Source of the DNA: Neocallimastix lanati (nom. inval.)
Taxonomy: Eukaryota > Neocallimastigomycota > Neocallimastigomycetes > Neocallimastigales > Neocallimastigaceae
Assembly (NCBI GenBank): GCA_016946835.1
Contig: JACVTC010000016.1
Coordinates: forward strand, 975,001 to 1,039,000
DNA: 64,000 nucleotides
Direction: 5' to 3'
Part shown: positions 35,314-57,789 of the stretch, piece after piece
Layout of the letters: every line of letters begins with the position of its first letter
Numbering within the stretch: the first letter of the stretch is position 1
Notes under the pieces: model-generated
The model's database searches: none
The model's input: the letters and a program-made list of their open reading frames with translations, nothing else
Told to the model about the DNA's origin: nothing
Position numbers and translations under genes: made by a program

Positions 35314-36496
35314 AATTAAATATATATACATAATTAAAGAAATTTTAATATAATATTAAAATAATAATGATAATAACAATGAACGTAAAATAATCATAAT
35401 ATTAAATACTTAATAATAATAAAAATAATCATTATTAATAATATTATGAAAAGCTTTAAAAAAGAAAAATAATTTTTCATTTTTTTTTCTTTTTTAAAGA
35501 AATAATTTTAATATATATATATATATAATATATATATCATAAAATAATAAATAAAAAATACCCAAAAAAAAAAGAATTTTTTTTTTTAAATATATTTTTT
35601 TTTCTTTTCTTTTTTACATTCTTTTTATATATATATATATATTATATATAATGACCCTTTTTTTTAATACATTATTTTCTAATTTGTTAAAATTAATAAA
35701 ATTAATAAAAATAATAATAATAATATGAAGGTGAAATAAAAAATAAAAAATAAAAAATTATTTAATTTTTTATAAAGAAAATTTAATTGTAAAGTTATAT
35801 AAAAAAAATTTTTTTTTTTTTTTGTATTATTAAGAATTGATTAAATTTTTATTTTAAAGATAAAGTTTTGATATATTAGCCTTTACTTAAAGATTGGATT
35901 GGATAGTGTTGACGCTGAAACGGTTAACGGCAATACATAGTAGTTAAGAATTATAATTATATACTATCATTCATAAATAAACTTAAAATGGTGTATTTTT
36001 TTTTTTTTATTTTTTATTTATTCATTATTATTTTTATTTTTTTATTCAATAACAGTAAAATTTTATTAAGAATTAAATAAATGATGTTTTTTTTTTTTTT
36101 TTTTTTTTTTTTTTTGTAACACAAGAAAACTAGAACATATCATAAAAATGAATTGTTATTTATTGAGAGTTTTTTTTTTAAGACTGGGATTAATGAGAGT
36201 GGACGACTATGGGGTCTCCAATCTCTCTCCCTTAAACGTATCAGACTTTCATTGGATATTTTTTTTTGCTCTACCGTTTTCGACGTCGACGCGAACCTCT
36301 CTCTAAACAAGGCTAAAATAAAAAGACATTCCCTATACGACGCTTTTCACGATGGGCTTCTTAATGATCTCTTGAACCATCATTGTTTTAATTATTATTA
36401 TTATCACTATTTTTATTATTATTTTTAATTTTAAATAATAAATACTTTAAATAAATATTTTTTATTAATTTTTAATTTTTAATTTTTTTTTTTTTT

Positions 36497-36536
<40 letters not shown>

Positions 36537-36856
36537 TTTAATTTAATTTAATTTAATTTAAAGGGTATGTTTTTTTTTTATTTGGTATTAATAAAAAATA
36601 AAAAATATAGATATAAATATAGAGTCTACTTTCAAATAAAAAAAAAAATTACAATTATATATATATATTAATAAGATGACTTATATATATATATATTAAT
36701 ATTGATTATAAAATAAAAGATAAGATATTAACAATGTATTATTTTTTTTTACTTCAGGAAGTCTAGAAAAAGAAAAATTATATATATATAATATATATAT
36801 ATATTTATAAAAAAAAAAATAAATAAAACAAAATAAAATAAAACATCTAACATCTA
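35190..36856. other. Intergenic between convergent MAPKK and DGCR6-like genes
   Basis: A/T-rich. Two GC-raised patches break it: about 35880-35945 (contains GATTGGATTGGATAG and GACGCTGAAACGGTTAACGG) and the larger island at 36165-36385 listed separately. ATTT and AATTT tandem tracts lie at 36498-36560. Confidence 0.5.
36165..36385. other. GC-raised island, possible structured RNA
   Basis: About 220 bp with roughly twice the local G+C. It includes a hairpin at 36186-36231 (GGGA/TCCC and GAGAG/CTCTC plus GGA/TCC), TCGACGTCGACGCGAA at about 36279-36294, and T-runs at 36169-36179 and 36260-36268 that could end Pol III transcripts. A 91-codon frame through it is Ser/Leu-rich and runs into TTA repeats, so it is not convincing as protein. 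It does not match snRNA, SRP, RNase P or tRNA signatures that I know. A decayed transposon end is the alternative. Confidence 0.3.
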
Positions 36857-37072
36857 TTATGAAAGTGTTGAAATCATATTAATAATTAAAGATAGAATTT
36901 TCTTTTGACTCTTAATGGTTTCCGGATCTTTTGAAACATAAAAAAGTGGTACATTCGCCTTAATAATGTAAATAATTAAATACAATAGTAAAATAGATAT
37001 ATATATTTAAGAATATATTCATATAATTATATATAAAATTTGTAAATGATAATCAAAATTAAAAAATATTAA

Positions 37073-37108
<36 letters not shown>

Positions 37109-37587
37109 CATTACCTTTTCTAATATTTTTTGTTGTCTTTCAATTTCAAGATCAAATTGTTCAATAATATAACCATCACATTTTTGAATTTCAACTAATA
37201 ATTCATATTCAAAAGCCTATATATTATATAAACATATAAATATATATATAAAACATAAAAATAAAAAAAAAAAAAAAATTTTAATATATAAAATAATAAT
37301 ATATAAAAATCAAATAAATTAATTAATATTATATATATATTTCCTTACATCAATTTGTTCTTGAGTCATGCTACCAATAATTTGTCTAAATTTATTCAAA
37401 TTATAATATAATTTAATATGAATATATATTCATATTTAAGAAGAAGAAGAAGAAAAAAAAAATTATAAAAATAAAATATAATATGCATAAATAAATAAAT
37501 ATATAAATAAATAAATAAATAAAAATAGTTAATTAACAATTCTGTTATTATTATTGTTATTATTATATATTATATGTTATTATTATA

Positions 37588-37620
<33 letters not shown>

Positions 37621-39706
37621 AATTATATATCATCATTATTATAACATAAATATTTACTTTGCTAAGGCTTCCTGTTTTCTTTTTTCTTGTCCATCTATAA
37701 TATTTTTTCTTTTTTTCAATAATTCTTCTTCTTTATCACTCTATTTGTCAATATTATATACGAAAATGAAATATTGTTTTAATTCATAAATTTATTATTT
37801 ATTTATTTATTTATTATAATTAATTAATTTATAATTAAAATATTTATAATAATTACTTGCTCTTTCATTAATTTTCGGAATAATTTTACAAATGAATCTT
37901 GTTCCACCAAAGATGCTATTGTTCTTAATACATCTGGGGTAATGGCAATAGATTTTGTTTTTGAATTTTTCGTACTTTCCATAGATGTATCTATGGAATT
38001 CGCTTCTTCCTTCTTTTGTTCTTCTGATTTAATATCAATAGTATTGGCATCTTCGGTCATCATAACATCTGAATCTTTAGACGTATCATTATTATTACCA
38101 TCATTACTATTATTAATTTTATCATTATTATTATCATTAGTTTTATTAATGGTATTGTCATTGTTTTTGATGTTATTTTTATTGTTATTACTATTATTTT
38201 TGATTTCAAAGGATGATTTAATTTTTGATCCATTTGATTCTTTCTTCATCGTTTCATCAATTTTAGTCTTTTTAATTTGACTTGAAGAAGAATTTTCATG
38301 AACATTTAATTTTTGATTGGTGTTATGGGTATCTTGAAAAGTTTTAGTTTGATCTGAAGAATTCTCAGCGGACTTTAAGGTGGATGAACTTTCATTTGTT
38401 TTTCTTTTCTTCGGTACTAAAGAATCATGATTTTTTGTAGTATTAATAGTAGGAGTGGTGGTATTAGTGATAGTAATAGTATTAGTAGTATTTGTAGTGG
38501 AAGTAGTAAGAGTAGTAGATTTACTTTTATTAGGGGTAGTACTTTCATTCAAATTTTTAGATTTTTCATCATTTTTCTTGTCATCTTCAAATAATTTATC
38601 TTTATTTTGTTGAAGAATTTCAAGTACAATATTCATACCACTACCAGTACTACTACTATTTCTAGATTTTATTTTCATACTATTTCTTTTTTTCAAAATT
38701 TCTTTTTTTCTTTCATCATAACTTTTATATTTACTTAAGGATTTTGAACTTTCCTTTTTGGAATGATCATCACTCTCTTTACCTTCTCCACTATCACTAG
38801 GATGCTCTTTCTCCTTCTCACTGCTTGATTTTCTTAAAAGATGTTTGACACTCTTACCAGTTGGTGAATCTTGAGAGTTTAACAAAGAAGTAGAAGAGGA
38901 AATTGATTGATTAAGAGAATAAGTATGTTCTTCATAATTACTACTATTATTATAACTGCTATAATATCGACTATCTCTACCTTTAGTATTATTACTACTA
39001 CTACTATTATTATTACTTGTTTTTCGAGAATGATAATCATGGCTACTTTCTTTATCCTTACTTCTTTCTTTATCATAAACTTTTTCCAATTTTTCTTTGT
39101 CTCTTTCCCTTTCTCTATCCTTTTCTCTATCTCTTTCTCTTTCTCTATCTCTATCTCTTTCTCTATCTCTTTCTCTTTCTCTATCTCTTTCTCTATCTCT
39201 TTCTCTATCTCTTTCTCTATCTCTTTCTCTATCTCTTTCTCTATCTCTTTCTCTATCTCTATCTTTATCTCTATCTTTATCCTTTTCTCTATCTCTATCT
39301 CTATCTCTTTCTCTTTCTCTATCCCTTTCTTTATCTCTATCTCTATTTCTATCCCTATCTTTATCTCGACTTCCATTTTTTTCTCTATCTCTATCCCTTC
39401 TTTCACTAGAATATTTACTTTCTGAAGAAGATAATCTTTTATTATTCATATTATTATTATTATTATTCGTAGTATTAGTAGTATTAGTAGTATTATTGTT
39501 TTGGGAATAATCATTTTTATACGAATTATAATTCAAATTATTATTATTATTATTATTATCATAATAGTTAATATCATCATTTTTTGATTCAAAATTACTA
39601 TTATAATTATTTATAGAAAAATAATTATTATTGGTTTTATTATTGCTGTTGTTATTGCTATTATTGTTATTATTAAAATAAGGTGAATATCCGTAATTAT
39701 TTTCAC

Positions 39707-39742
<36 letters not shown>

Positions 39743-40228
39743 AGGAATTACCATAATAACTTTTAATGCTATTATTATTATTTATATCAAAGTTATTATT
39801 TTTATTAGTATTATTATTATTGTTGTTGTTATTATTAAAGTTCAGAAAATTAGTGGTATTATTATTTACAGAAAAACTATTATTACTATATTTTAAAATT
39901 TCTTCTGGACTTTGAAGTTGTTTTTGAAATTCTAAAATTTGACTAGGTAAATCCTTACTTGAATTGGAGACTGGTCTCCTATTGGTATTTTTAGATTTAT
40001 TCTTAATGGTATTTAAAAGGTTTAAAATATTATTGTAGGAATCATCACTGAGTCTAAAATTTGATTTTGTACCAGTTGAATTAGCATTGCTATCATTGCT
40101 AATAGTACTAATTTCGTTACTATTATTGCTCTCCATAGTATTATTAAAATTAGTATTATTATTAGAGTTGAAATAATTATTAGAATTATTATTGTTATTA
40201 TTATTATAGTTATTAAAATTGAATAAAC

Positions 40229-40259
<31 letters not shown>

Positions 40260-41015
40260 AGAAAACATATTAAAATTATTATTGTTACTATTATTTAAAT
40301 TATTATTTTTATTATCTGTTTGATTCATTCCATAATTATTATCAATCTTTGAACTATCATTATTATCGTTGTTATTTGAATTAAAAATATTATTTTGATT
40401 CATCCCATAATTATTTAGGGTATTATGATTATTATCGTTATTATCATTATTAATAGAAGAATCAAATTTCATATTTGAATTATTAATAAAATTTTGATTA
40501 TTACTATCGGTTTTACTATTCATTCCATTATTATTATTATTATTAAACATAAAATTATTACTGTTATTGTTGTTATTCATGAAATTATTATTCATAAAAT
40601 TGAGATTTTCTTGAATATTCATAATATTTGACAAATTAAGTGGCATTGAATTATTTATAGTATTTTTATTATTTTCTAAATTCATATTCATATTCATACC
40701 CATATTCATACCCATACCCATATTCATATTCATATTCATATTATTATTTAGATTACTATTCATATTATTATTATTATTAAATACTGAATATGAAGAATTA
40801 TTAAACATATTAAATGAATTATTATTATTACTGTTGTTGTTGTTTCTAGCATTATCAATATTATTAAAAGAATTATTTAATAATGGATTTTGAAATCCAT
40901 TATTATTCATTTGAGGAAATCCAAAATTATTTCCCATTAAGAAATTTGAATTATTACTTTCATTTTCACTTCCATTATTTTGATTATTCATATTCCCAAA
41001 CATAAACGATGACAA
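36857..41015 (-). CDS. DGCR6-domain protein with Asn-rich and Arg/Asp-repeat N-terminus
   Basis: Five exons (complement): 37857-41015, 37658-37740, 37349-37385, 37115-37216, 36857-36958; about 1,160 aa, phases close. Residues about 1-530 are Asn-rich with poly-Asn and a Met-Gly/Met-Asn repeat (about 95-112). About 540-645 are Arg-Asp/Arg-Glu dipeptide repeats like those of U1-70K-type splicing proteins. About 650-990 are Ser/Lys/Thr-rich. The conserved part starts near 1020 (TPDVLRTIASLVEQ) and is encoded mainly by the four small exons: FRKLMKEQSDKEEELLKKRK, ALAKQIIGSMTQEQIDAFEY, FDLEIERQQKILEKANVP and LFYVSKDPETI. The D-x-x-x-x-x-QQ-x-x-LEKA-x-V-x-x-FYV-x-x-x-P pattern is that of DGCR6 (Drosophila gdl). 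Animal DGCR6 is about 220 aa, so the long N-terminus is unusual. Role unknown; the Arg/Asp repeats suggest RNA-related condensates, by inference only. Confidence 0.8.
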
Positions 41016-41049
41016 ATTCTATAAATATATATTTATTAAATATTAGAGA

Positions 41050-41089
<40 letters not shown>

Positions 41090-42596
41090 AAATTAATTAT
41101 ATATTATTTTTTAATTTAAATATTTAATAATTATATAAAGTAAAAAAAAAAAATAATAATAAAATAAAATGAAATAATATGATTATTTTAAAACTTTTAT
41201 TAAAATAAAGAATGGTGGTTTATATATTGTATACCTTATTATCCATTATTCTTCTATCATACTATAAAAGATGTAATGTTTTAAAATTTTTTTTAAAAAA
41301 AAAAAAGAAATATTTTTTACTTTATATATATATATATTTTTACTTTATTATGTACAAAATTATACATATTAAAAAAAAAAAAAAGTTCTTTAGAAAAAAA
41401 TTTTTTTTAATTAATTATTTAATAATATATTTATTTATTTATTTATTTATTTATTTATTATTTATTATTTATTTATTTATTATTACTCCATTATTCACTT
41501 TTATATGAATCTATTAAAATAGAAATAACATATAATAATATTTAAATATTTTGTTTTTCAATACTCATATACTTATTTATTAATCTATTATTAATGCATT
41601 TATTTATTTTATATTTATTCATTCATTCATATTAATTTAATACTAATACATATAATTGAAAAATTTTTTTGTTTAATCATTCTACTTTAAAGAGTATTTC
41701 AGTTTATTAGGTGAAGCTAAAAAATAAATAAATAAAATAGAAAAAAATAAAATAATATAAAATAGACATAAATAAATAACTAATTCTTTTTTTTTTTTTT
41801 TTAAATTTAATATACCATGATCCATATTAATAAATAAAAGAATATAAAAAAAGTAAAGAAAATTAGGCGTAATATATATATATATTTTTATGTTTATTTA
41901 ATTGTATCTTTTTATTTTATTTTTATTTTATTTTTATTTTTATATTATTTTATTTTTTTCTTTTTTTGATCAAAATTTCATGTACCATGAATAGAAATAA
42001 TAAGTATTTAAAAAAAAAAAAAAATTTATTTTATTTTATTTTTTTTTATATTAACTAATAATAAAAAAGAAATAAATAATAAAATATTGAAATATAATAA
42101 TGAATACTTAAATATAATCACATATAAAAAAAATAAAATAAATGTAATTTAAGTATGTTGAAATATTTATATAATAGATAAAAATAAATAAATAAAATAA
42201 ATATGTATATATATTTTTTTAATTAAATATAATAACTTGTAAACAGAAAAAATATAAAAGTTTGATTCCATTTAAATTTTTATTTTGTGTAACAGTTTTT
42301 AGATAATTTTTATAATTTTGAAAAGTGTTTTTTTTTTTATTTTTTTATTTCTATTTTATAATATAAATATATGATTAATGTTTTTTAAATTTTTTTTTAT
42401 TCATTCACTTAATTTCTTCTGAATTTCTGATTCTTTTTTTTTTTTTTTTTTTTTAGAAAGCACAATAAAGTTGATATTTAAATATATATATATATAAACA
42501 TATGTATTTCAATTTTGAATTTTTTCAATTTTTCATATGTATATTAAAGCTTAATTAAAACTAAAATAACAAATTGAGTTGAAATATAATCTTTTA

Positions 42597-42632
<36 letters not shown>

Positions 42633-44625
42633 TTCATTGTTTTGTTTTGTTTCTTTTTTTTTTTTTTTTTTTTTTATTTATTTAAAAAATCTTAATCTTA
42701 ATTTTTCAATATATATATTTGATATATTTATGAAATTCAATTTAATTCTCTATTCTTTCTTTCAAATTTTCATTTTTCACCATATTACTAAAATACTATT
42801 TTTATAATAAAGTTGAAATTGTTAAATACATTTATTCACATATTCACATATATATTATTATATTATAATTTTATAATTTTATTTTATTTAAATTTTTTTA
42901 TTTTTGTTTTAAGATATTTACCAAAGTAAATTATTTAAATAGAGAATCTATATTGATTAATTATTAAATATATTATTAAAAATCTTTATTAATATATATT
43001 ATGATGAATATATATTTGGTGAAATATTATTATTAATCTTATTTATTTTAAATTTATATACTTTTTTTTTTTAACATAAAAAAAAAAAAAAATAAAAAAA
43101 ATAAAATAAAATAAAATAAAATAAAAATAATAAAATAAAAAAAAAAAAGATTTATTACAAGTTTATTATTTTTTTATTTTTTTCCATTTTTTTTTTTTTT
43201 TAAAAAAAAAAAAGAAAAAATTATATATGAAATATCATACATATTAAATAATATTTCAAAACAATTCCCCTCACCTCAAATAAGATATTATTCTGGTTCT
43301 TTAAGTTTTTTATTTTTTATTTTTTTTTTAAATAAAAATTCAAAATGAACATAATATAATGGTAGTAATAATTATTATTGAGATATAATATTTCACTATA
43401 CTTATAATACATATATATATATATTTTTTTTAACAAAATGTTCTAAAATTTTTTATAATATCAGTAATAATAAAACTTTTTAAACTCACCTTTCATTCCT
43501 TCAAATAATCATTATAAAGAATATTAATTATTAAACAGTCATTGATTCTTTAACATTAATTAGGAAAGTTTTATTAAATATATTAATATGTATGTATATG
43601 CAACGTGGTTTAAAATAATTCAAAGGAAATCCTTTATATATACTATTTTTAATTAACAGAACTTTAATTTAAAATTTAATAAATAATAATTTGAAGTATT
43701 TTTAATTAATTATTATTATTTTTAATTTTTACTTATGAATTGTTGTTATTAATTGAGGCATTAATGATAATAATTCCTCATTTGGTACAAAAGATTTAAA
43801 TAAAAGATGAAAAAAAAATTATAACTATAACTGTAATAATAAAACTAATGTAGTTTCCATGTAATATTCATTTAATAAGTCAAATTTAATTTTAAAAGCA
43901 ATAGAAAAAAAAAATGTTTGTATTAAATCGAGAAAAAAAAATATTCGAACATTTTATTTTTTTTTTAAATTTTATTCATTTTAACCAGCTTTCCATTTTT
44001 TTTTTTTTTTTAATTTTAATATATTAAAATTTTTTGTATAAAACTAAAATTATTTTTCTATTAGAATAGTATATTTATAGAAAAATAAAATAAAAATATT
44101 TTCTTTCTTTTTCAGTTTTAATATAAATTTATTAAATAATCATTTATTTTATATATATAATAATTTTTTATTTTATTTCAAAATTTAATACACAAAATAG
44201 CATTATATTAAATTTTAAAATGATAGATATTATCAATATTTTTTTTTTAAATTTTAATAGCAAATTTTTTTATAGTATAATGAATCTTTTTCCTTTTTCT
44301 TTTTAATATAAATAAATAAATAATATTATTAATATTGAAGTTCTTTTTATAATAATATAAAATATAATATAATATTACATATATTATTATATTTCTTTCT
44401 TTTTAAATTACAGTATATTTTTATAAATCAATATTTTCAAAAAGTTTGGTATAAAATAATAAAAAATATATTAAATATTTAATTTAATATTTTTTGTTAT
44501 TTTATTAATTTTTTTTTGAAATGGTTGATTTTTAAATATATAAATAAAATATATATATATATATAAGAGAAATCACAAATTTAATAAAATTGATTGGCTG
44601 AAATTAAATTTTTTATAAAAAATAA

Positions 44626-44664
<39 letters not shown>

Positions 44665-44853
44665 TTTATTTTATTTTATTTTTATTCATTTTAATTTTAA
44701 TTAAATAAAAGAAATATATATAAATATTGAAAAATCAAATTCAAAGTGAAATTTAGAAATTCCTTTAAATCATTTTTCTTTAATTATCAATTATTATTTT
44801 ATAAAATTATAAATATTTTTATTATATTAAATTAATATTTATTATAAGCAAAA
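41016..44853. other. 3.8-kb divergent promoter region
   Basis: Lies between the minus-strand DGCR6-like gene and plus-strand TEX10 gene. Nearly pure A/T: poly-A at 41051-41087, poly-T at 42601-42630 and 44630-44662, TTTA tract at 41427-41480. A small mixed-sequence patch at about 43260-43305 (ATTCCCCTCACCTCAAATAAG) is the only GC-raised spot. A candidate upstream acceptor (TTTATAG) sits 11 bases before the DGCR6-like ATG, so a 5' noncoding exon is possible. No coding gene seen. Confidence 0.5.
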
Positions 44854-54781
<9,928 letters not shown>

Positions 54782-55954
54782 TTATTCATAACATTGTTTT
54801 AAAACTTCTAAAATTTCTTCATGAGTTACCTTCTTGTAACCACCACCAAGGTTACAAGAGTTAGCAATATCTGGTAACATTTCCTTGGTGGCACCAAGTT
54901 CCTTAAGGGTGGTAACCATACCAGATTCCTTAGCAAATTTTTCCAAACAATCAATACCTTCAAGAGCAACTTGTTCCTTCGTCTTACCGGTATCATCTAC
55001 ATTCCAAATGACCTTAGCGAAACGAACAAACTTATCAAGACCATACTTGTAAATGAAACGATAGTATGGCATTGAAATAGCACATAATCCCATACCATGA
55101 GAACAGTTTGTGTAGGCACCAAGTTGATGTTCAATGGCATGAACTTCCCAATCTTGTTCCTTGGAACAACCCACTACCTTATTTAAGGCCATAGTAGCAC
55201 ACCACATAATGTTACTTCTTGCTTCATAGTTTGTTGGATCTTGAAGAGCAACCTTAGTAGATTTAATAACACACTTTAAGAGGGCTTCAATTAAGTAGTC
55301 AGAGGTATTGTCATCATCACCGGAAAAGTATTGTTCCATGCAGTGAGACATAATATCAAAAATACCACTAACCATTTGATACTTGGAAACAGTGAAAGTG
55401 AATTCTGGATTTAAGATAGAGAATTTTGGATTAACTTGAGATGGGAAAACTCTACCAGCCTTTATCTTATTTTCAACATCAGTGATGACACTACCACCAT
55501 TCATTTCACTACCAGTACCAACCATAGTAAGAACGGAAGCCACTGGAACAATCTTATGATCTCTTATTGGACCACAATTAATCCAATATTCTTGGTATGC
55601 ATCAAAACCTTCAGCATAGGCACTAACAGAAATACCCTTAGCACAGTCAACAACACTACCTCCACCAACAGCTAAAATTAAATCAATGTTATTATCTCTA
55701 ACAATCTTTGCACCTTCAAGCATCTTGGATAAAGCTGGATTTGGTAAAATGCCAGGGCATTCGAAAATTTCTTTATCACATTTCTTTAAGATAGCAACAA
55801 CCTTATCATAAATACCGTTCTTTTTAATGGAACCACCACCATAGGCAAGTAAAATTTTCTTACCGTAGTTCTTTAATTCAGTTTCTAAGTTATCTAAAGA
55901 ATTTCTACCAAAGAAAATCTTTGTTGGGTTGTGGAAAGTAAAATCGAACTTCAT
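54782..55954 (-). CDS. Iron-containing (butanol/YqhD-type) alcohol dehydrogenase
   Basis: Intronless 390-aa ORF. Group III alcohol dehydrogenase reducing aldehydes (acetaldehyde, butanal or longer) with NAD(P)H. Seen: N-terminal FHNPTKIFFG; first nucleotide-binding segment with LAYGGGSIKK; AVGGGSVVDCAK (95-106, pyrophosphate loop); the T-M-V-G-T-G-S-E-M-N segment (143-152); metal ligands D200 and H204 (GIFDIMSHCMEQYF) and H272 and H286 (VHAIEHQLGAYTNCSHGMGL). Length is typical. It is closest in character to clostridial NADPH-dependent butanol dehydrogenases. The lack of introns, raised G+C and unbroken frame beside genes with 4-24 introns fit transfer from bacteria, which is well documented in gut fungi. 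Probable role: redox balancing in fermentation. No N-terminal hydrogenosomal presequence is evident, so cytosol is likely. Confidence 0.95.
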   Translation of the reverse strand: MKFDFTFHNPTKIFFGRNSLDNLETELKNYGKKILLAYGGGSIKKNGIYDKVVAILKKCDKEIFECPGILPNPALSKMLEGAKIVRDNNIDLILAVGGGSVVDCAKGISVSAYAEGFDAYQEYWINCGPIRDHKIVPVASVLTMVGTGSEMNGGSVITDVENKIKAGRVFPSQVNPKFSILNPEFTFTVSKYQMVSGIFDIMSHCMEQYFSGDDDNTSDYLIEALLKCVIKSTKVALQDPTNYEARSNIMWCATMALNKVVGCSKEQDWEVHAIEHQLGAYTNCSHGMGLCAISMPYYRFIYKYGLDKFVRFAKVIWNVDDTGKTKEQVALEGIDCLEKFAKESGMVTTLKELGATKEMLPDIANSCNLGGGYKKVTHEEILEVLKQCYE

Positions 55955-57789
55955 CTTTTTAAAGTATTATTAATTTAATAGTAAAAAAAAAAAAAAAGAA
56001 AAATTATATGAAATAAAATAAATATATAAGAAAATACAATTTACTTTTAATAGAATTCTTGAAAAAAAGCAATAAAGAAAATTGTATGATATTAAACTGC
56101 TAATTAAAAAATAAATAAATAAAAAAAGAAAAAAAATGAAAGAAAAGGAAATTATTGTTGATTTATATATCTTTTTTTTTTTTCTTTTTAATTTAAATTT
56201 TATATAATTATTATTATTATTCTAATTATTTATTATTTTATTATATTGAATTATTTAATATTTGTAATATATATTATTTATATATTATTTTTTTATATAT
56301 TATCTATATATCTATAATTTATTTATATATTTATTTATTATTAATTATTTAATCTTTTTTATATATAATTTATTTATTTAATATGATTTAAAAAATTAAA
56401 ATTTGAGCTTAGCAAGTAAATGAATTACATCTTTCCACCAATCATTTCCATGTTCTATCTAAATAAACCTCAAAATTAAAAGCGGATTTAAAGCCGCTCA
56501 ACCATTTAACTTTATCGATGATTATTATTTATAATTTATATCTATATCATTATATACATTTATATACATAATTACTATGTATATAAATATATATAATGGA
56601 ATACAAAGTAATATATATAATGTGATGGAATATAATGGAATATAAATCATTAAAAATGCATTTTCAAATGAAATAAAAGCAAAATAAAATAAAATAAAAA
56701 AAAAAAAATTCATATAATCTATTTAATATTTATATATTATTAAATATATTATTTTCATATATTAAATTACTCCATACTTTTTTATACTCCACTTTAAAAA
56801 AAAAAAAAAAAAAAGAAAAAAGAAAAAGGAAAAAAAAAGAAAAAAAAAGTAAACAGTAACAGTAAAAGCAAAATCACAAAAAAAAAAAAGAAAAAATAAA
56901 TTTTATCTCCTCTCTTTTTAAACCAGTTTTTATGTTTTTTTTTTTATTGTTACTGTCAAAATCTATTGAATTTACTGAATTTTATATAGTATTTGAAAAA
57001 GAAAAAGTATTTTTTTTTTATATATTTTTTATAAAATATCTTTTTACTATTTATCCATTTATCCATTTATTTATTATTCTACCTTATTATTATTTCATAT
57101 AAAGAATAGTTTTAATATGAAAAAAAATTTTTTTAAGAAGTATTAGTAATAAATCTAAATAAAATAAAATTAACTCTAAACTATAATATTATATATATAT
57201 ATCAAGATGGTGGTGGGGTAATTTTTATATATATTAAAAATTTTATGTTTTGTTTGTTTTATTTTTATTTAACTTTGTTTTGTTTATAATTAAAATGGTT
57301 ATTGAAGTTACTATATTACTAATATTTTAATTATTTTTTCTCATCAATAGAGATTTCAGTTATTTAAAAAACATAAACATGTAATATTTCTATTTATAAT
57401 TCTTTTTTTTTTTTTTTCTATTTCTTTTTTTTTAACATATATATATAATAATTTTTAATAATTTTTAATAATTAATATTTATATATAAATAATTAAATGT
57501 TAAATATTATTTGAGATATTAAAATAGTCAAATATATCATTCACAAATCAATAAAATGTATGAATTGTATACACATCTAATATGTATTACATTTGTATTG
57601 TATTTGTATTACATGTGTATTTCATTTGTATTGCATTTGGATTACATTTTGCATTAATCCATAAATTTCATTTTTATTTTTATTTTGGAATAATTTATTT
57701 ATTTGGTGGATATTTACGAAATATACTCATTCCCTAAAAAAAATAAAGTTCCTTATATAATTATTATTATTGAGATAATAGAAATTTAT
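55955..57789. other. Upstream region of the alcohol dehydrogenase gene
   Basis: A/T-rich with poly-A/poly-T blocks (56796-56850) and a series of imperfect TTGTATTACATTTGTATT units at about 57575-57650. Apart from the coding-like patch at 56398-56525, no gene is seen. The promoter must lie here but no recognisable element stands out. Confidence 0.45.
56398..56525 (-). pseudogene. Short coding-like scrap
   Basis: GC-raised patch. Minus strand reads DKVKWLSGFKSAFNFEVYL in one frame (about 56519-56463), then, one frame over, IEHGNDWWKDVIHLLAKLKF and a stop (about 56459-56397). The two parts look like one protein C-terminus broken by a frameshift. It includes the near-palindrome AGCGGATTTAAAGCCGCT. 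Family not recognised. Confidence 0.35.

Noticed and set aside
36153-36428. 91-codon plus-strand frame through the GC-raised island as a protein gene
   Set aside because: No family resemblance, starts in a T-run and ends inside TTA repeats; island kept only as a possible RNA or decayed element.
38907-39510. Plus-strand Ser-Leu, Phe-Ser-Ile and Tyr-Leu-Phe frames of 130-172 codons
   Set aside because: Antisense shadows of the Arg-Asp/Glu repeat in the minus-strand DGCR6-like gene; the repeat keeps several frames open at once.
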